DNA of 64,000 nt from Allium sativum (Eukaryota; Streptophyta; Magnoliopsida; Asparagales; Amaryllidaceae): the NCBI GenBank assembly GCA_030737875.1, contig CM060918.1, positions 773,692,552 to 773,756,551 on the forward strand, given 5' to 3'. Position numbers and translations under genes: made by a program. How positions within the stretch are numbered: position 1 is the stretch's first letter; each line of letters opens with the position of its first letter. Shown one piece after another: positions 1-10,646 of the stretch. The notes beneath the pieces were generated by a model that was not told the origin of the DNA, did not search any database, and saw nothing but the letters and a program-made list of their open reading frames with translations.

Positions 1-2129
1 CATAATTCCTAACTTCAGAAACATAATAAAAAAAAAAATGATTGAAACCAAGATAACACAGGTAGTAATTGTAAAACCAAGGATATGTCTCTGTTTACTC
101 TCAGTCTGGTGAAATCAAATTATTGTAAGTTAAGATTCTCCTTTGCATGTTACTTAATCAATTTTCAGGTGTTCTGAGCTCCTTCTCAAGTCCAAAAAGC
201 TCGTAATTTGCTTCAATTTCGCTGCAAAATCGTTAAAATTCACAAATAAGGTGAGTGATCCTCTCACTTTCTAATTTTTCAGTGATTTTATTGTAATTTA
301 GTACATTGAAATTGCTGAGTACTATGAAAAAGTTTTCATTTAGTTTACAGTAAGAAAAATAGCCATCTGTCTGAGTTTGACATGTTGTAACTGATTTGTT
401 TCTTGACGGAATCGTGTCATTATTTTCTGAATGTTAGTAGAATTTCTGTTTTTGGGGAACGTCTGTTTTCATGCAATTCCAATCATGTTTGATGCCAGAA
501 ATCACTCGTTGAATTCAGGTTCGTCAAAGACGAATGCTCTAGGTGAGTTGCGTGACCTGTGTCGACATAGGCTGCTGCCATGCCGACATAGGTAGGGGAC
601 TGTGTCAATACAGTCTTTGTAAATAGCATGAAGAGTTTTTCTCCTTATTATTGGCTTGGTCTGAGGAATTTTTGCCAAGTGCTAGTGCATTGTTTTGCCT
701 ATTTCCCCCTGGTTTTCATGTGCTTGATGATTGTGGGTATTGGCACCATTCAAAGCTTATTTGGAAGCCAAAATCGTGTTGCATTCGTAATATATTCTAG
801 ATGCATTTACATGCATATTTTATGCGTATTGTGGCTTTTTTAGGGTGGATTTTCACACATGGTGCACGTTTTTAGAAAGCTAATTTTTAATTGAATTTTC
901 TATATGTGTGTGTGTATACATATATATATATAGAGCTTTGAGATAAGTATAATTTTCCATGATTTAGTTTTAAATTATAAAATCATCTCAAGGCAATTGT
1001 ACAACCAATATTTTGGAAATATAAAGATTTTCAAAGAAATAATCCAAATGTTTTCCTAACCATTTTATAATTTCATTTTCTCAAAATAAATATTTTTCAT
1101 ATACCATACTACACATTTTTGCACACTTCGAGAAGGCGAGGACGTGATTTAGATGATGTAATTGATCGTGTGATATGGGACTCGTAAACTAATTATAGCT
1201 GTTAATTCCAAACTCGTCCATTGAAGCAATTATTGTTGCTTTCCAGTGCAAAGTAGACTGACTTATGGTGAATTAGTTAGTGAAATGTGCGGTACGAGAT
1301 GTATTTTTTCACTTTTCAAATTACTGTTTGGAAGCCTATGACATATTCTTTATTGTTCCATTACTTTGGGTTGTTGGTCCGATATGTACTTAAATATACA
1401 TATAACATTGTTTAGTGCTTGGTGAAGATTGTTGGGTTAGGATAAGGACTGTCGGGTCTCTTATTCATATATCAAGCTGTTTGGTTTCGATATAGAGAGC
1501 TATGATCCTCTCAATTCATGTCATTATTGGGCTGATGGGTCTCTCAATATCAAAGTACTTGGTAGGCTTCCGCCATCAATTTGATGATCTTTTGTTGATG
1601 CACGTGCAGATTTTTGTTTTAGATCCATTTGATGTATTAATTGACTTTGTTGTTGTTCAAAGTTTTGGACCCAGATTATGGTGATTTGGTGATGTTGAAT
1701 CTTTTCTCATAATTTGAGAGCATTCTCGATGTTTATTTTATGTAGTGAGCATTAATAAATTTATCAAACTCTTACGTGAGATTATTGTATTATGAGATTT
1801 GGTGGAATTCTTTTGTTGTTCTTTGGTGTTTCAAGATTGAGTTTGGGTGCTTAGCATCGATGCCAAGCATTTTGAGGGAAACTCAAACATAACCCTATCG
1901 GATTTCCCGTGAGACCCTTTCTTTTAATAGCAATAACATGTCTCGTGGACCTTATGTTGACCCTGTGTCTAAACTTATCTACTAGCCAACTGTTGTCCTT
2001 GTGGATGACTACAAGTTGGAATACGTCTAGGAATCTGATTTTGATTCCTTAATATTCCTTATAAGTTAAATTCAATAAATTACATTTTACTCTTGTGAAT
2101 AATCCAATTTTATCTTATATTATCAACTG
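1..2129 (+). other. Non-coding AT-rich stretch, probably a decayed LTR or leader
   Basis: No convincing gene is visible. A small hairpin, GTGAG at 251-255 pairing with CTCAC at 263-267, resembles the GGTGAGT/ACTCACC hairpin in the LARD LTR at 26762-26782. GTCGAC-like words at 561, 582 and 604 recall the Tekay promoter array. A TG/TA microsatellite lies at 904-936. I infer a remnant of a Ty3/gypsy LTR or leader feeding the gag-like remnant at 2130, but I found neither an LTR end nor a primer-binding site, so the boundaries are unknown. Confidence 0.35.
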
Positions 2130-2771
2130 ATGGCAGGAAATGATCGCGAGCGTCCATCGGAGGTTGAGCCATCCAGAAGCTCACAACCTAAACCATGATT
2201 TTATTGTATGTGTAGCGACTTCACCTATTTATGAGGCAAGCCCTTCAAAGGCTCAGAGTCTATTCTTGAAATCCATGCTCGGCTTCATACATGCGAGTGT
2301 ACCTTTACTTGCGTGGATATATGACCACCACCGAGCTTTTGTAGAGTCAGGTATGATCCAAGAACATGATTTGGATTGGTATGAGCTCCTTGTTGTTGAG
2401 ATTGATGAAGCCATCCGTAGTTGGATGCAGTTCATGAAACGTTGTTCTCGACTCTGAGAAAGCTATCCTGGCCCGATGTTTCCTCAAATTAAAAAGGAAA
2501 GTCTTGGGTGATTGAGTATGTATCCTACTTTGATGCATTATCCAAATATGGTATTGAGCATATTAGCACTCCCTATAAGACGAATCTAAAATTTGTCACT
2601 AGTTTGAAGAAATACCTGAAAAAGTTATTAATGCTTCAGCTTGAGTTATCTTTCAAAGAGTTAACTGATGTAACACTTCATCTCGAAGTTGTCAAAAAGG
2701 AACAAACGATGATGAAGTTGGCCCCATTTCATGAGCCTAATTCCTCCCAGCCCAATAAGAAGAAGAAGTAA
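2130..2771 (+). pseudogene. Broken gag-like fragment of a Ty3/gypsy element
   Basis: An ATG at 2130 opens a 22-codon peptide (MAGNDRERPSEVEPSRS...) that stops at 2196-2198. Open stretches then continue in other frames at 2140-2457 and 2508-2771. The last one contains YVSYFDALSKYG, later FKELTDVTLHLEV, and a lysine-rich end. That pattern (a tyrosine/phenylalanine-rich helix, then a leucine-rich segment with a 'VTLHLEVVKKEQ' tail) resembles the C-terminal part of plant gypsy gag just before the zinc knuckle, which is missing here. At least two frame changes are needed to read through, so it cannot make a full protein. The family assignment is by motif resemblance only; it could be another retroelement capsid. 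Confidence 0.4.
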
Positions 2772-2805
2772 ATTAATTCAGAACTCCAATCTGGTGCAAG
2801 CCATA

Positions 2806-3824
2806 TGTAACAACCCAGATTTTTTTATATTGGGAATATTTAATTATTTAAAATTAAAAATGATTAATTTAAATATTTACTGATTGGGATTATATTTTAA
2901 TTGAGATTTGGATTATCGATTCAACTAAAATTTGAAATTTTGAGTTTAAAACCAACATAAGTTATTTTGAAGCCATGGATAATCCTATTTGGATTTGAAA
3001 GATAATAAGAAATTATTTTCAATAAATTTGACTATTTGAAAATCTAAATATTGGAATTTGTGATTTAAGGATTAACTAGTACGAACACGATAATTTCAAT
3101 TATCATCGTCCGGTTAATCAATATTGATTATAAATCCAGTTTGTAAATCTATTGACGATAATAAATTGTTTGGATTTGGATTGATATTTAGATCATATGT
3201 TAAAATAATATTTTAAAGTGGAAAATAGCCAATTTTCAAACGATCTTAGAATTTTATGAAAACCAGTTTCATCATATTTTGAATGGTAAATTATTGTAAG
3301 ATTTCAATTTTTGTATCCATTGGAGTCGTTGTGTGGACGTGCAAGCTCGACATGCGTAGTAAGTAGTTTTTTGAATTTAAATACTCTAATTTGATTTTTA
3401 TTACTTAAATAATCTAGATTTCAAAATATTTTTATTATGTATTTTTTTAATAATCAAATTATAATAATTCTAATGATCTAGTCCCATTACCAACAACTTG
3501 ATGTTGATATGATAGCTTGCTTGAAATATTTGGTTAACTTGAGAATCTTGGACACTTGTATTTGCTTGCTAGGGTTTGTAAACAAATAAGCTAAAGAAGC
3601 CTAAGAAAAACCTCCATTCATGTTTCAACTCATTCTCCATCTCTCCCATCTTCTCTTCCATTCACCATATAATGAAATCTAAGAAAAAAGACGGTCATTC
3701 CTCTCAAATATTCAAATCAAACAAAATAATCGATCAGTAATTATAAAGCTTGTGTAGTTGAGTCCCTCATTACTCACTCTTCGATCTATGCAAGTTTAAT
3801 AGGGATTGATCGGTATTTGGTCGG
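2806..3824 (+). repeat. 5' portion of a gypsy-type LTR, truncated by Tekay-B
   Basis: TGTAACAACCC at 2806 looks like an LTR start and resembles the start of the LARD LTR at 33909 (TGTAATGACCC), with a similar AT-rich run of TTTAAATATT words after it. No matching CA end occurs before 3825, where the Tekay-B LTR begins, so the fragment appears cut by that insertion. No coding sequence is visible. Confidence 0.4.
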
Positions 3825-3915
3825 GGTAACACCCCGTAATTTTAACAACAATAAAGACGATAAATTAAAGAATACTTAATTTAAATATTCAAAATTAAGT
3901 GAAACAGACACCGCC
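3825..3915 (+). repeat. Tekay-B 5' LTR, first 91 bp
   Basis: The segment aligns to the first ~90 bp of the Tekay-A 3' LTR at 14208 (TAACACCCC, then AATAAAGACGATAAATTAAA-like text). The expected TG at its tip reads GG at 3825-3826. It ends at the array insertion point. Confidence 0.8.
3911..3915. other. Target-site duplication of the array, left copy (CCGCC)
   Basis: CCGCC directly precedes the array terminus TGTAATGCCCC. The right partner is CTGCC at 55280-55284, differing by one C-to-T transition. Removing the array plus one copy restores continuous Tekay LTR sequence. Confidence 0.85.
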
Positions 3916-4840
3916 TGTAATGCCCCACCCTGAGACCTACGTTAATAAAGAGAATTACAAAGTAATTCCATCTGCTAATGCAGAGAATAGGGCTTGTTGG
4001 GGGCAACCAACTATACCTTGTTTTAGCTATATGCTGGACATGTCGATAATTGCAATCTAATTATTATTTTTCAACTTAAGTGGATCGACATGTCCAATAA
4101 ATAATTAAAACAAGCTATAGATGGCTATAGATCTATCATAACAAAATACTGCATCTAAATGGATATCTATATCACCATAGAACAGTTACAAATATAATTA
4201 CGTTTACATATATAATGATACATCATAATATAATACAAATACTATAGTGAAGTGGTATGATGCCCACTCATTATATAAGAGGCACATAAAAAAACAATTC
4301 GATAACATCTCATAAGGAAGCTATGAACCCAAGAGAAAAACTCTATCCCATAAAGAAGCTTCATGAAACAACTAAAAGCCAAAATGGAGGCTGATACCTG
4401 AAACAAACTTGGTCTGACCCAAGTGAAAACACACGGGTTAGGCTAGCCAAATTCATTAGTTAAATAGAACAACTGGTAACGAGAAGTAAAGGAAAGATAT
4501 GGTGTCCTTTTACTCAAAGGATACCATTCCATAATAGTGATTCACATTATAAGAAGGAATGATATCTCTTCTAGAGAAAAGAAGGAATATCTAGGATATG
4601 GTCATACTTAAGTGACATAATCATCACTTACTAAAAGATATTTCAACTAGTAGAATCTTAAAAGTAAGACTCAATCAGACTCGTTTTCGCCTTATGGGAT
4701 GTGGATAAATACTTCAAAAGAACTAGATATTTTCCCAGAAGAAAACATCAAGACATCTATATATATCATGAAAAAGTATTCTTCACACATAATAACAAAT
4801 GCATTGCATCTTAACTAGTACTATACTTTTTGGTACCATA

Positions 4841-5001
4841 CATCGTGATGACTAGGGACACAAACATCATCATCATCATGACTATAGCCGAGAACATCGC
4901 GATGCCCCAGAGTCAAAAAAACCCGAGTAATAAACATCATGGCGATTGTAGTAATAAACATCGTGATCATCGTGATGGCTATAGTCGTAAACATCATGAT
5001 G
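4841..5001. promoter_or_regulatory. Cluster of CATCRTGATG palindromes in the array LTR
   Basis: Palindromic decamers of the form CATCRTGATG or close variants lie at 4841, 4895, 4935, 4959, 4968 and 4992. The cluster recurs in LTR-b (from about 22115) and LTR-d (from about 45838) and is missing from the chimeric LTR-c. Palindromic repeats fit binding sites for dimeric proteins or a structured transcript. The function is unknown. Confidence 0.45.
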
Positions 5002-6093
5002 ACGCCAATCGAGTACTCAGTTATGGTACTAGTAATTATTTTGAATGTGTCTCAACCTCTCAGATAGTAACCCATAAGGCATCAAAGTATGTTCCATACC
5101 ATACGAAGGTTTACTAGCCGTCAGTCATTGCCACATTAGAAAACATCATAAACATCATCAAATATACACTGCCTCATCTCATCGGCGAGTGTAAAGATAC
5201 CAAACTCGTCTCACCTCTCTCTTTTTCCGACGAGTACTAAGGGACGATCAAACTTGTCTCATCTCATTGACAAGTAAAAAATCCATCATAAATATCAAAA
5301 CATCACAAATTCATAAACATTATGAACTCATAAACATCAAAATACCATGAATTTGTCATGGAATAGCTTTCCTAATCTCATTGGCAAGTTTACATTGCAT
5401 CGTGGTTGGTTTGCCATCGAGCATACTCCAATTGAGTAGTTCTAGAACCAATGGCCTTCGCCAAAATTGGCATCATCTCAAAACATCACATCAAAAAGGT
5501 TTCAATTGTACAAGTCCGATATTAAGCGATAAAGTAAAAACACATGTCCCATACCATGTATTTTCACTAAATCGTTTAATTGTCATACTTCTACACTAAA
5601 ATTCATGAAAATGAGCTATAATATATTTATAATAATTTTGTAGAAAAAAATTGGATTTTTAACAAGTTTTAGGAAATTTTCATATAAGCTTTATAAGGAA
5701 AAATCCCATTTTTAAATATATAATCTATTTTTAAAATAAAAAATATTAATATTTAATTAAAGATCCTTTAAAATGACATAAACTTTTATTTTCCAAACCT
5801 TGATTTTTGAGAAGTTTTCTAATTTTGACTTGAAATCAAAACCATCAAAATCTTCAAATATTGATATTAACCGATATTTAAATTTAAATAAAATTTAAAT
5901 TCAAAATATCCTCAAAACTGAGATAATCAATTATCGGATATCATCTTATAAAATATATCATCAAAATTTTCAATTCAAACATCAATTAACTCAAATTTAG
6001 CAGCTAAGACAAATGAAGATTGCTGCAAAATAAAACAGCAAAATAAATTTTTTGCTTTTAGCCAACTTTGATGATAAGTTTAGCATATCAATA

Positions 6094-6098
6094 CTACC
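6094..6098. other. Target-site duplication of Tekay-A, left copy (CTACC)
   Basis: CTACC precedes the LTR tip at 6099 and is repeated at 17172-17176. The empty site is visible in the sister LTR at about 53560-53580, where ...AATACTACC runs straight into AAGAAATTTATG. Confidence 0.9.
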
Positions 6099-6386
6099 TA
6101 TAACACCCCATAATTCATTAAAGAGGATAAATTAAATAATAATTAATTTAATATTCAGAATTAAGGAAAACATACTACGCTATTGCATCCGCCTCGAAAT
6201 TACGGTCAAGATAGACATTTGGTTTGCGTAAAACGAACAACATATGAAGAAGTTATGAGGGTTTTAAGTTTGTATATGAGTGGAAAGAACATATATACAC
6301 ATATGATTCAGATTTGAGTCAGTCCCTATCTAGAACAATTCGAAAATCAAAAATTCGTCAAGGCGGCAAATTTCCTGCTCCAGGTG

Positions 6387-6471
6387 TTTGACCCCCCTAA
6401 GTGTCGACACCGGGGTCGATCCCCTTAAGAGGTGTCGACCTATGGGTCAACCCACCCACAGGGGTGTCAAC
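6387..6471. promoter_or_regulatory. GTCGAC palindrome array upstream of the Tekay TATA box
   Basis: Intact or one-to-two-step mutated GTCGAC words start at 6387, 6403, 6415, 6434, 6446 and 6466, giving steps of 16, 12, 19, 12 and 20. The 3' LTR shows 14512, 14532, 14544 and 14564 (20, 12, 20), and Tekay-B 55475, 55495, 55507, a mutated site at 55527, and 55539 (20, 12, 20, 12). Flanking G and C runs make larger palindromes, such as 18 bp at 14558-14575. The position about 45 bp before the TATA box suggests an enhancer-like protein-binding array. Confidence 0.6.
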
Positions 6472-6515
6472 ACTCCCAGGGCTGATGTAGCACTTAGTTT
6501 CATGAGGCCTGACAG

Positions 6516-6525
6516 CTATATATAT
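6516..6525 (+). promoter_or_regulatory. Probable TATA box of the Tekay-A 5' LTR
   Basis: CTATATATAT lies 45 bp after the last GTCGAC-like site, with the equivalent at 14614-14625 in the 3' LTR and TATAAATAA at 55637-55645 in Tekay-B. Placement is by composition and conservation; the start site has not been seen. Confidence 0.55.
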
Positions 6526-7542
6526 GTGTGTAATTCTCCTGTTTTCTTCATTGAAAATCTTGGAAGTCAAATGCTGCCGGTGTGCGAACTGAGACGAATC
6601 AATTTACTTCAAACAACTACCAGTTTTACAAATCAAATCTAGAGATTCAAGATCCATTATTTCTCTTTTCTAATCCTAACGCTATGAGTTTCTAGTTACT
6701 TTTAGATTTGAATATTTAAAAGTAAATCATAAATGACTATGATTTGGATAAGTTGTAAACTATGAATCTATGATATTGTTAAATCTTTTATTTTGTCATG
6801 ATGAATCTATTTCTCTAGATTCAATGCAATTGTGGTTATTCTATTATGTCGCCTTTGTGGACCTTGAATTGTTACTATATTTTGGTTAATGTAAATCTGT
6901 TATTTTGGACAGTTATAATATTGGTTAGATCCAATTCTTTATGTAAATCACGTTTCACCAATCATATTGTGGTCAATTTGGATATGTTGTAAATTGGACA
7001 TGTGAATCCATATTTAGATCTAAACATGTTACTATGCCTTCCTCGTTATGTCAGATTTGCTTTTGTGACCACATTATAATTATGTTAGATCTAAATAGTT
7101 GGACACCTAAATGGTCAATTAAGATCTCGTTATGTTCACTATGACATCATAGTTATGTAGAACTAGTAATTGCCACAAGTTCATTAGTTTCATGCTTATA
7201 TGTCCACCTTATCGCCATGCTAATTTATATTTATGCCAAGTTATGTTAAAATGATCACTTTGGTTATATTCCCATTTTTTCCCCTATTATCGTTTATGAC
7301 TAGGCTATTGTCTAGCCTAGGCATGCCGCCAATTTATGAGTGTGCTAGTTAGGGAACGAGGGAAAAAGGATTAATATTGGCATAATATGAATATGAACAT
7401 TTTTGGACATATAATTCGAATTATTGGGTAGAATGGGCATTAACACCTATAAAGGGAAAGATTTAATTAATTGATTAATTAATTAATAATGGAATGTCCA
7501 GTAATTACTATTAGGAATTGTAATGGCACTTATGCCACGAAG

Positions 7543-7734
7543 TTAGGTTGCATTAGTGGTGGAAGTATGCCCGGACCCGACCGACATATCCAGTAGCCAC
7601 TAATGTTGAACCTAATGTGGGAGGTCTAAGTGCACAAATACGAATCGGGATAAGACACGAGGTTAGGCCCAACTATGGAATAAGACTGCCCGGACCCGAC
7701 CGGCATATCCAGCATCTACACGTTGTACGCCTAA
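7543..7734 (+). other. Two consecutive stem-loops sharing a CATATCCAG core
   Basis: Stem-loop 1: TTAGGTT (7543-7549) and CATTAGTGG (7551-7559) pair with CCACTAATG (7597-7605) and AACCTAA (7609-7615), with a 1-nt bulge facing 3 nt. Stem-loop 2: TTAGGC (7663) pairs with GCCTAA (7729), plus CAAC with GTTG. Both loops hold the same core (GCCCGGACCCGACC, then CATATCCAG). Tekay-B keeps stem 1 with compensating bases. The region lies in the transcribed leader. Confidence 0.6.
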
Positions 7735-7933
7735 TGTGGGAGGTCTAGCTCATTATGAACCATAAATGGACATGGTAATGAATTGGAATACTTAACCAAA
7801 TCCAATCCATCAGGATTGTATGATTGTGAACTAAAGTTAGGATTAAGTGAATTGATTGGGTAGTGGATGGGTTAAACAAATCTGGAGGGGGTGGGTAATA
7901 TTTACATATAGCCCCACAAACTTAACTTGATAA

Positions 7934-8067
7934 GGTTATGTAATTAAAGACACCTAGTGGTATACATAACCGGAGGAAATAATAAAGTTATGTAATTAAA
8001 GACACCTTTTAGGGTAAGCATAACTGAATAGGGCTACGTAATTAAAGACACCTAGTGGTATACATAG
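7934..8067 (+). other. Three tandem hairpins in the Tekay-A LTR leader
   Basis: GGTTATGTA (7934-7942) pairs with TACATAACC (7963-7971); AGTTATG (7986) with CATAACT (8019-8025); CTACGTA (8034) with TACATAG (8061-8067), one mismatch. In the 3' LTR the third stem is perfect (CTATGTA/TACATAG, 16127-16160). All share the loop start AATTAAAGACACC. Tekay-B has one such hairpin (56949-56983). Confidence 0.55.
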
Positions 8068-9083
8068 TCAGTGAAAAACCTAGTGGGGGATACAAGACAA
8101 AGGGTAGAGCTTGTATCATATTGTGTGGGACTCATTTCAGTCAGTAACTCGGAGTAAGTATTAAATTAAATACTCTGTACTAGGCGAAGAGGGGACACGC
8201 TTATTGACAGATTGTAAGAGATCCAAACGTGGAGGGCGGTGTGGGCGGCGGCGCAAACCGACCGGGCTATGTGCGTGCATGAGCTGGGCAGAGGGGGATA
8301 AGACGACAGTGACACCGGTAGATATGGGTCTGTGCATATCAGTGAGGGGTTTCCACTATAGGACGTGATACATCCTACTGTGGGGATGGCACAGAGTATC
8401 TACGGAGTAGGGAGCCAATTGATTAGGGTAGTGGTTAGGATACATTTGGACGTATGCCGTAAGTCTATCACCTTGTAGTAGAAAGGTTCATCTCATTCTG
8501 GTTGCACTAGTAGTAGTGCAGAGTAATCTTTAGAGAAGCGTATACACCTTATCCAGTTTACCTTGTCACACCTGCCAATTACATAGTGATCTCTCTCATC
8601 CACTTTGTATGTCTATCACGTTACTTTTATTTATTTACTTGCTAAAAGTTAATAGACTTGCCAGACTTTATGTGTAACCCTCTTGTTTCCTCTTCTTTCT
8701 CCACCCCCCCTCCAAGTTCTCAGGGAGGAAACACCCAGACTTAGTCAGGACTCAGATATCATCTTGCTAGAGCTGCTTTCGAAGTATGGCTCAAGTTTTT
8801 ATCTCTGCTATGGCTTTATCTCTTTTATTTGGGGAATTATGTTTTTTTTAGGTATTTACGTACACTAATGTTAAAAGATAAAAGTTATGTTGTAATGGTT
8901 TTTTAGACTCATGGTATTTTGAACCATGCTGTATGATTTGTGTTTGAAATAAAAGTTTAATTTTCCGTTGCTATCTTATTTATGTCTGTCTTGTAAAATT
9001 CTATATCTGTTTACCTATAACGCTTCACAAAACTTAATGCATTCCCTTTGTGAGTGACATTAACGGACGTGGGGTGTCACACT

Positions 9084-9095
9084 TAGTATTAGAGC
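9084..9095 (+). other. Tekay-A primer-binding site (initiator-Met tRNA type)
   Basis: TAGTATTAGAGC follows the 5' LTR after 2 bp and differs at two positions from TGGTATCAGAGC, the usual complement of the plant initiator-Met tRNA 3' end. Both changes are transitions. Confidence 0.75.
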
Positions 9096-9257
9096 TGAAG
9101 GTTACCAGATTGGATAAAGTTTTTGAAATTATTTTCAAAAAGATTTTAATTGAAAGCATTTTGAAAAAGAAAAGTCTGTTTTGAAAAACATTCCCCAAAA
9201 ACCCATATGTAATGTCCTTCAGTCCTTTGTCTAAATTTCTTCCTTTTTCTTTTCAAC

Positions 9258-10218
9258 ATGTATGAGGAACAAAACGTTCCTAATATCCCAGAGGGCGTCA
9301 CGATACCCGAGTGGTTCCATATGTATTTGGAGGCCACGACACCTACCAAAGGCCAAGGAAATGTTCCTCCCCCAGCTGCACCAGTCATTCCTCCTCCTCT
9401 CTCTCCAAGAGCAGATAACTTTGCCAAGATCTGCAAGGACTTCCGTGTTATGGGAGGGAAGCCATTCCATGGGAACGAGACATTCATAGAAGGGCGGAAT
9501 TGGCTTAAGGGGATCAAGGACTTGTTTGTAATCGTTAAAGTAGAGGATATAAGGAAGGTTCAGTTAGCCGCCAGACAATTGAAAGACGAAGCCTCATTTT
9601 GGTGGAAAGTCACCCATGTTGGACGTTTGGTGAAAACTTGGGAAGATTTTAGATAGAGGTTCGAAATGAAATTTCCCTCCCAAGTTGAAAGAAGCATAAA
9701 GATGGAGAGATTCTTAGCGCTCAAACAAGGAAACTTGACGGTGAAGGTATATGCGAATAAATTCAACCAGCTAGCAAGGTTCGGGTTAGCCATGTCCCAT
9801 ATTCCATGGGTTAGCTAAAGGGCTGAATGAGCCTTTGCATGGTTTAGCCATGTCTCATATTCCAATGGGGTCCACTTTTGGAAAGCTTGTCGATATGGCC
9901 CTAGTGCATGAGGAAGACTAGGGAGAAAAGAAGGATGAGGAGACATCGCAAAATAGGAAGGTATGGCCCAAGAAAGGGCAGCAGCAACAAAAACAACAAC
10001 AACAACAACAGAAGAAGAAGAAAGGAGGGAAGAACGATAAAGGTAAGGATAAGAGAAAATGTCATAATTATGGGAAGGAAGATCACCTGATTAAAGACTG
10101 TAAGCGAAGGAAGAACTATTGCTACCAATGTGGAGAGGTCGGACACTCTGCTAGAGAGTGCCCAAAGAAACAAGGATCACAGGGACAAGGTCAAAGGACA
10201 TGGACTTCTAGAGGGCAG
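9258..10218 (+). pseudogene. gag: Tekay-A gag (capsid and two zinc knuckles), with stops
   Basis: Gag forms the particle shell and packages element RNA. The ATG at 9258 (MYEEQNVPNIPEG...) is supported by the matching start in Tekay-B at 58289. The capsid part includes KPFHGNETFIEGRNWL and ASFWWKV, normal for gypsy gag. An in-frame TAG at 9654-9656 follows WEDFR and sits at the same codon in Tekay-B. Near 9787-9869 a ~23-bp piece (TTAGCCATGTCYCATATTCC) occurs twice and the frame is lost. A glutamine-rich run (CAA repeats, 9980-10010) precedes two CCHC knuckles: the first (10060-10101) has lost its second cysteine (CHNY), while the second (CYQCGEVGHSAREC, 10120-10161) is intact. It is not translatable as one protein. 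Confidence 0.88.
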
Positions 10219-10619
10219 ATGCATGCTCTTGTGATCAATGCTCCTGGTAGAGGTAGAAAAATTTATGTGGAAGGTTTAATTTCTCTTTCAAACCATCCTA
10301 TTAGAACACTTTTTGATTTTGGCACTTCACATTCATTTATATCAAGTTCTATAGTTGAATCTCTGCACTTAATTACTAGTATGGTAGTGGATCCCGTAGT
10401 TGTTTCAAACCCCATTGATGATTCGGCTCATTATCTGTGATTTGTCGGGGTTTGAAAATATCTGTGTTAGGCGTCGAGTTTGAATGCGACGCGTATGTGC
10501 TTGGGTTTATGGGCTTTGGGTTGATTCTAGGAATGGATTTGCTTACCACTTATGGTGTCATTCTGGATTGTGAGACGAGGGTCATTAGGCTTCTAACTTG
10601 CCATGGGAGGAACCTCTAG
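10219..10619 (+). pseudogene. PR: Tekay-A aspartic protease, active site altered
   Basis: The protease would cut the polyprotein. The expected active-site triplet D-S/T-G reads D-F-G here (GAT TTT GGC, 10315-10323) within LFDFGTSHSFIS; a serine-to-phenylalanine change at this position should abolish activity. The second half, after a stop at 10438-10440 and a frame change, continues at 10437-10619 with FECDAYVLGFMGFGLILGMD; the hydrophobic ILGMD motif is typical of the family's second lobe. A TAG ends this segment at 10617-10619. Tekay-B has a different active-site change (YSG). Confidence 0.85.
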
Positions 10620-10646
10620 ATTTCTTGTGACCCTCAAGGGTCTGTT

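Larger units (their letters stand above)
6099..9081 (+). repeat. Tekay-A 5' LTR (2,983 bp)
   Basis: It starts TATAACACCCC (the TG tip mutated to TA) and ends GGGGTGTCACA. It contains the GTCGAC array, TATA box, two paired stem-loop blocks, three smaller hairpins and a GC-rich block near 8220-8290 that is recognisable in all three Tekay LTRs (downstream of GATTGTAAGAGATCCAAACG). The final part has a pyrimidine tract near 8695-8715. Transcription starting below the TATA box would give a leader of roughly 2.5 kb from the LTR alone. Confidence 0.92.
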
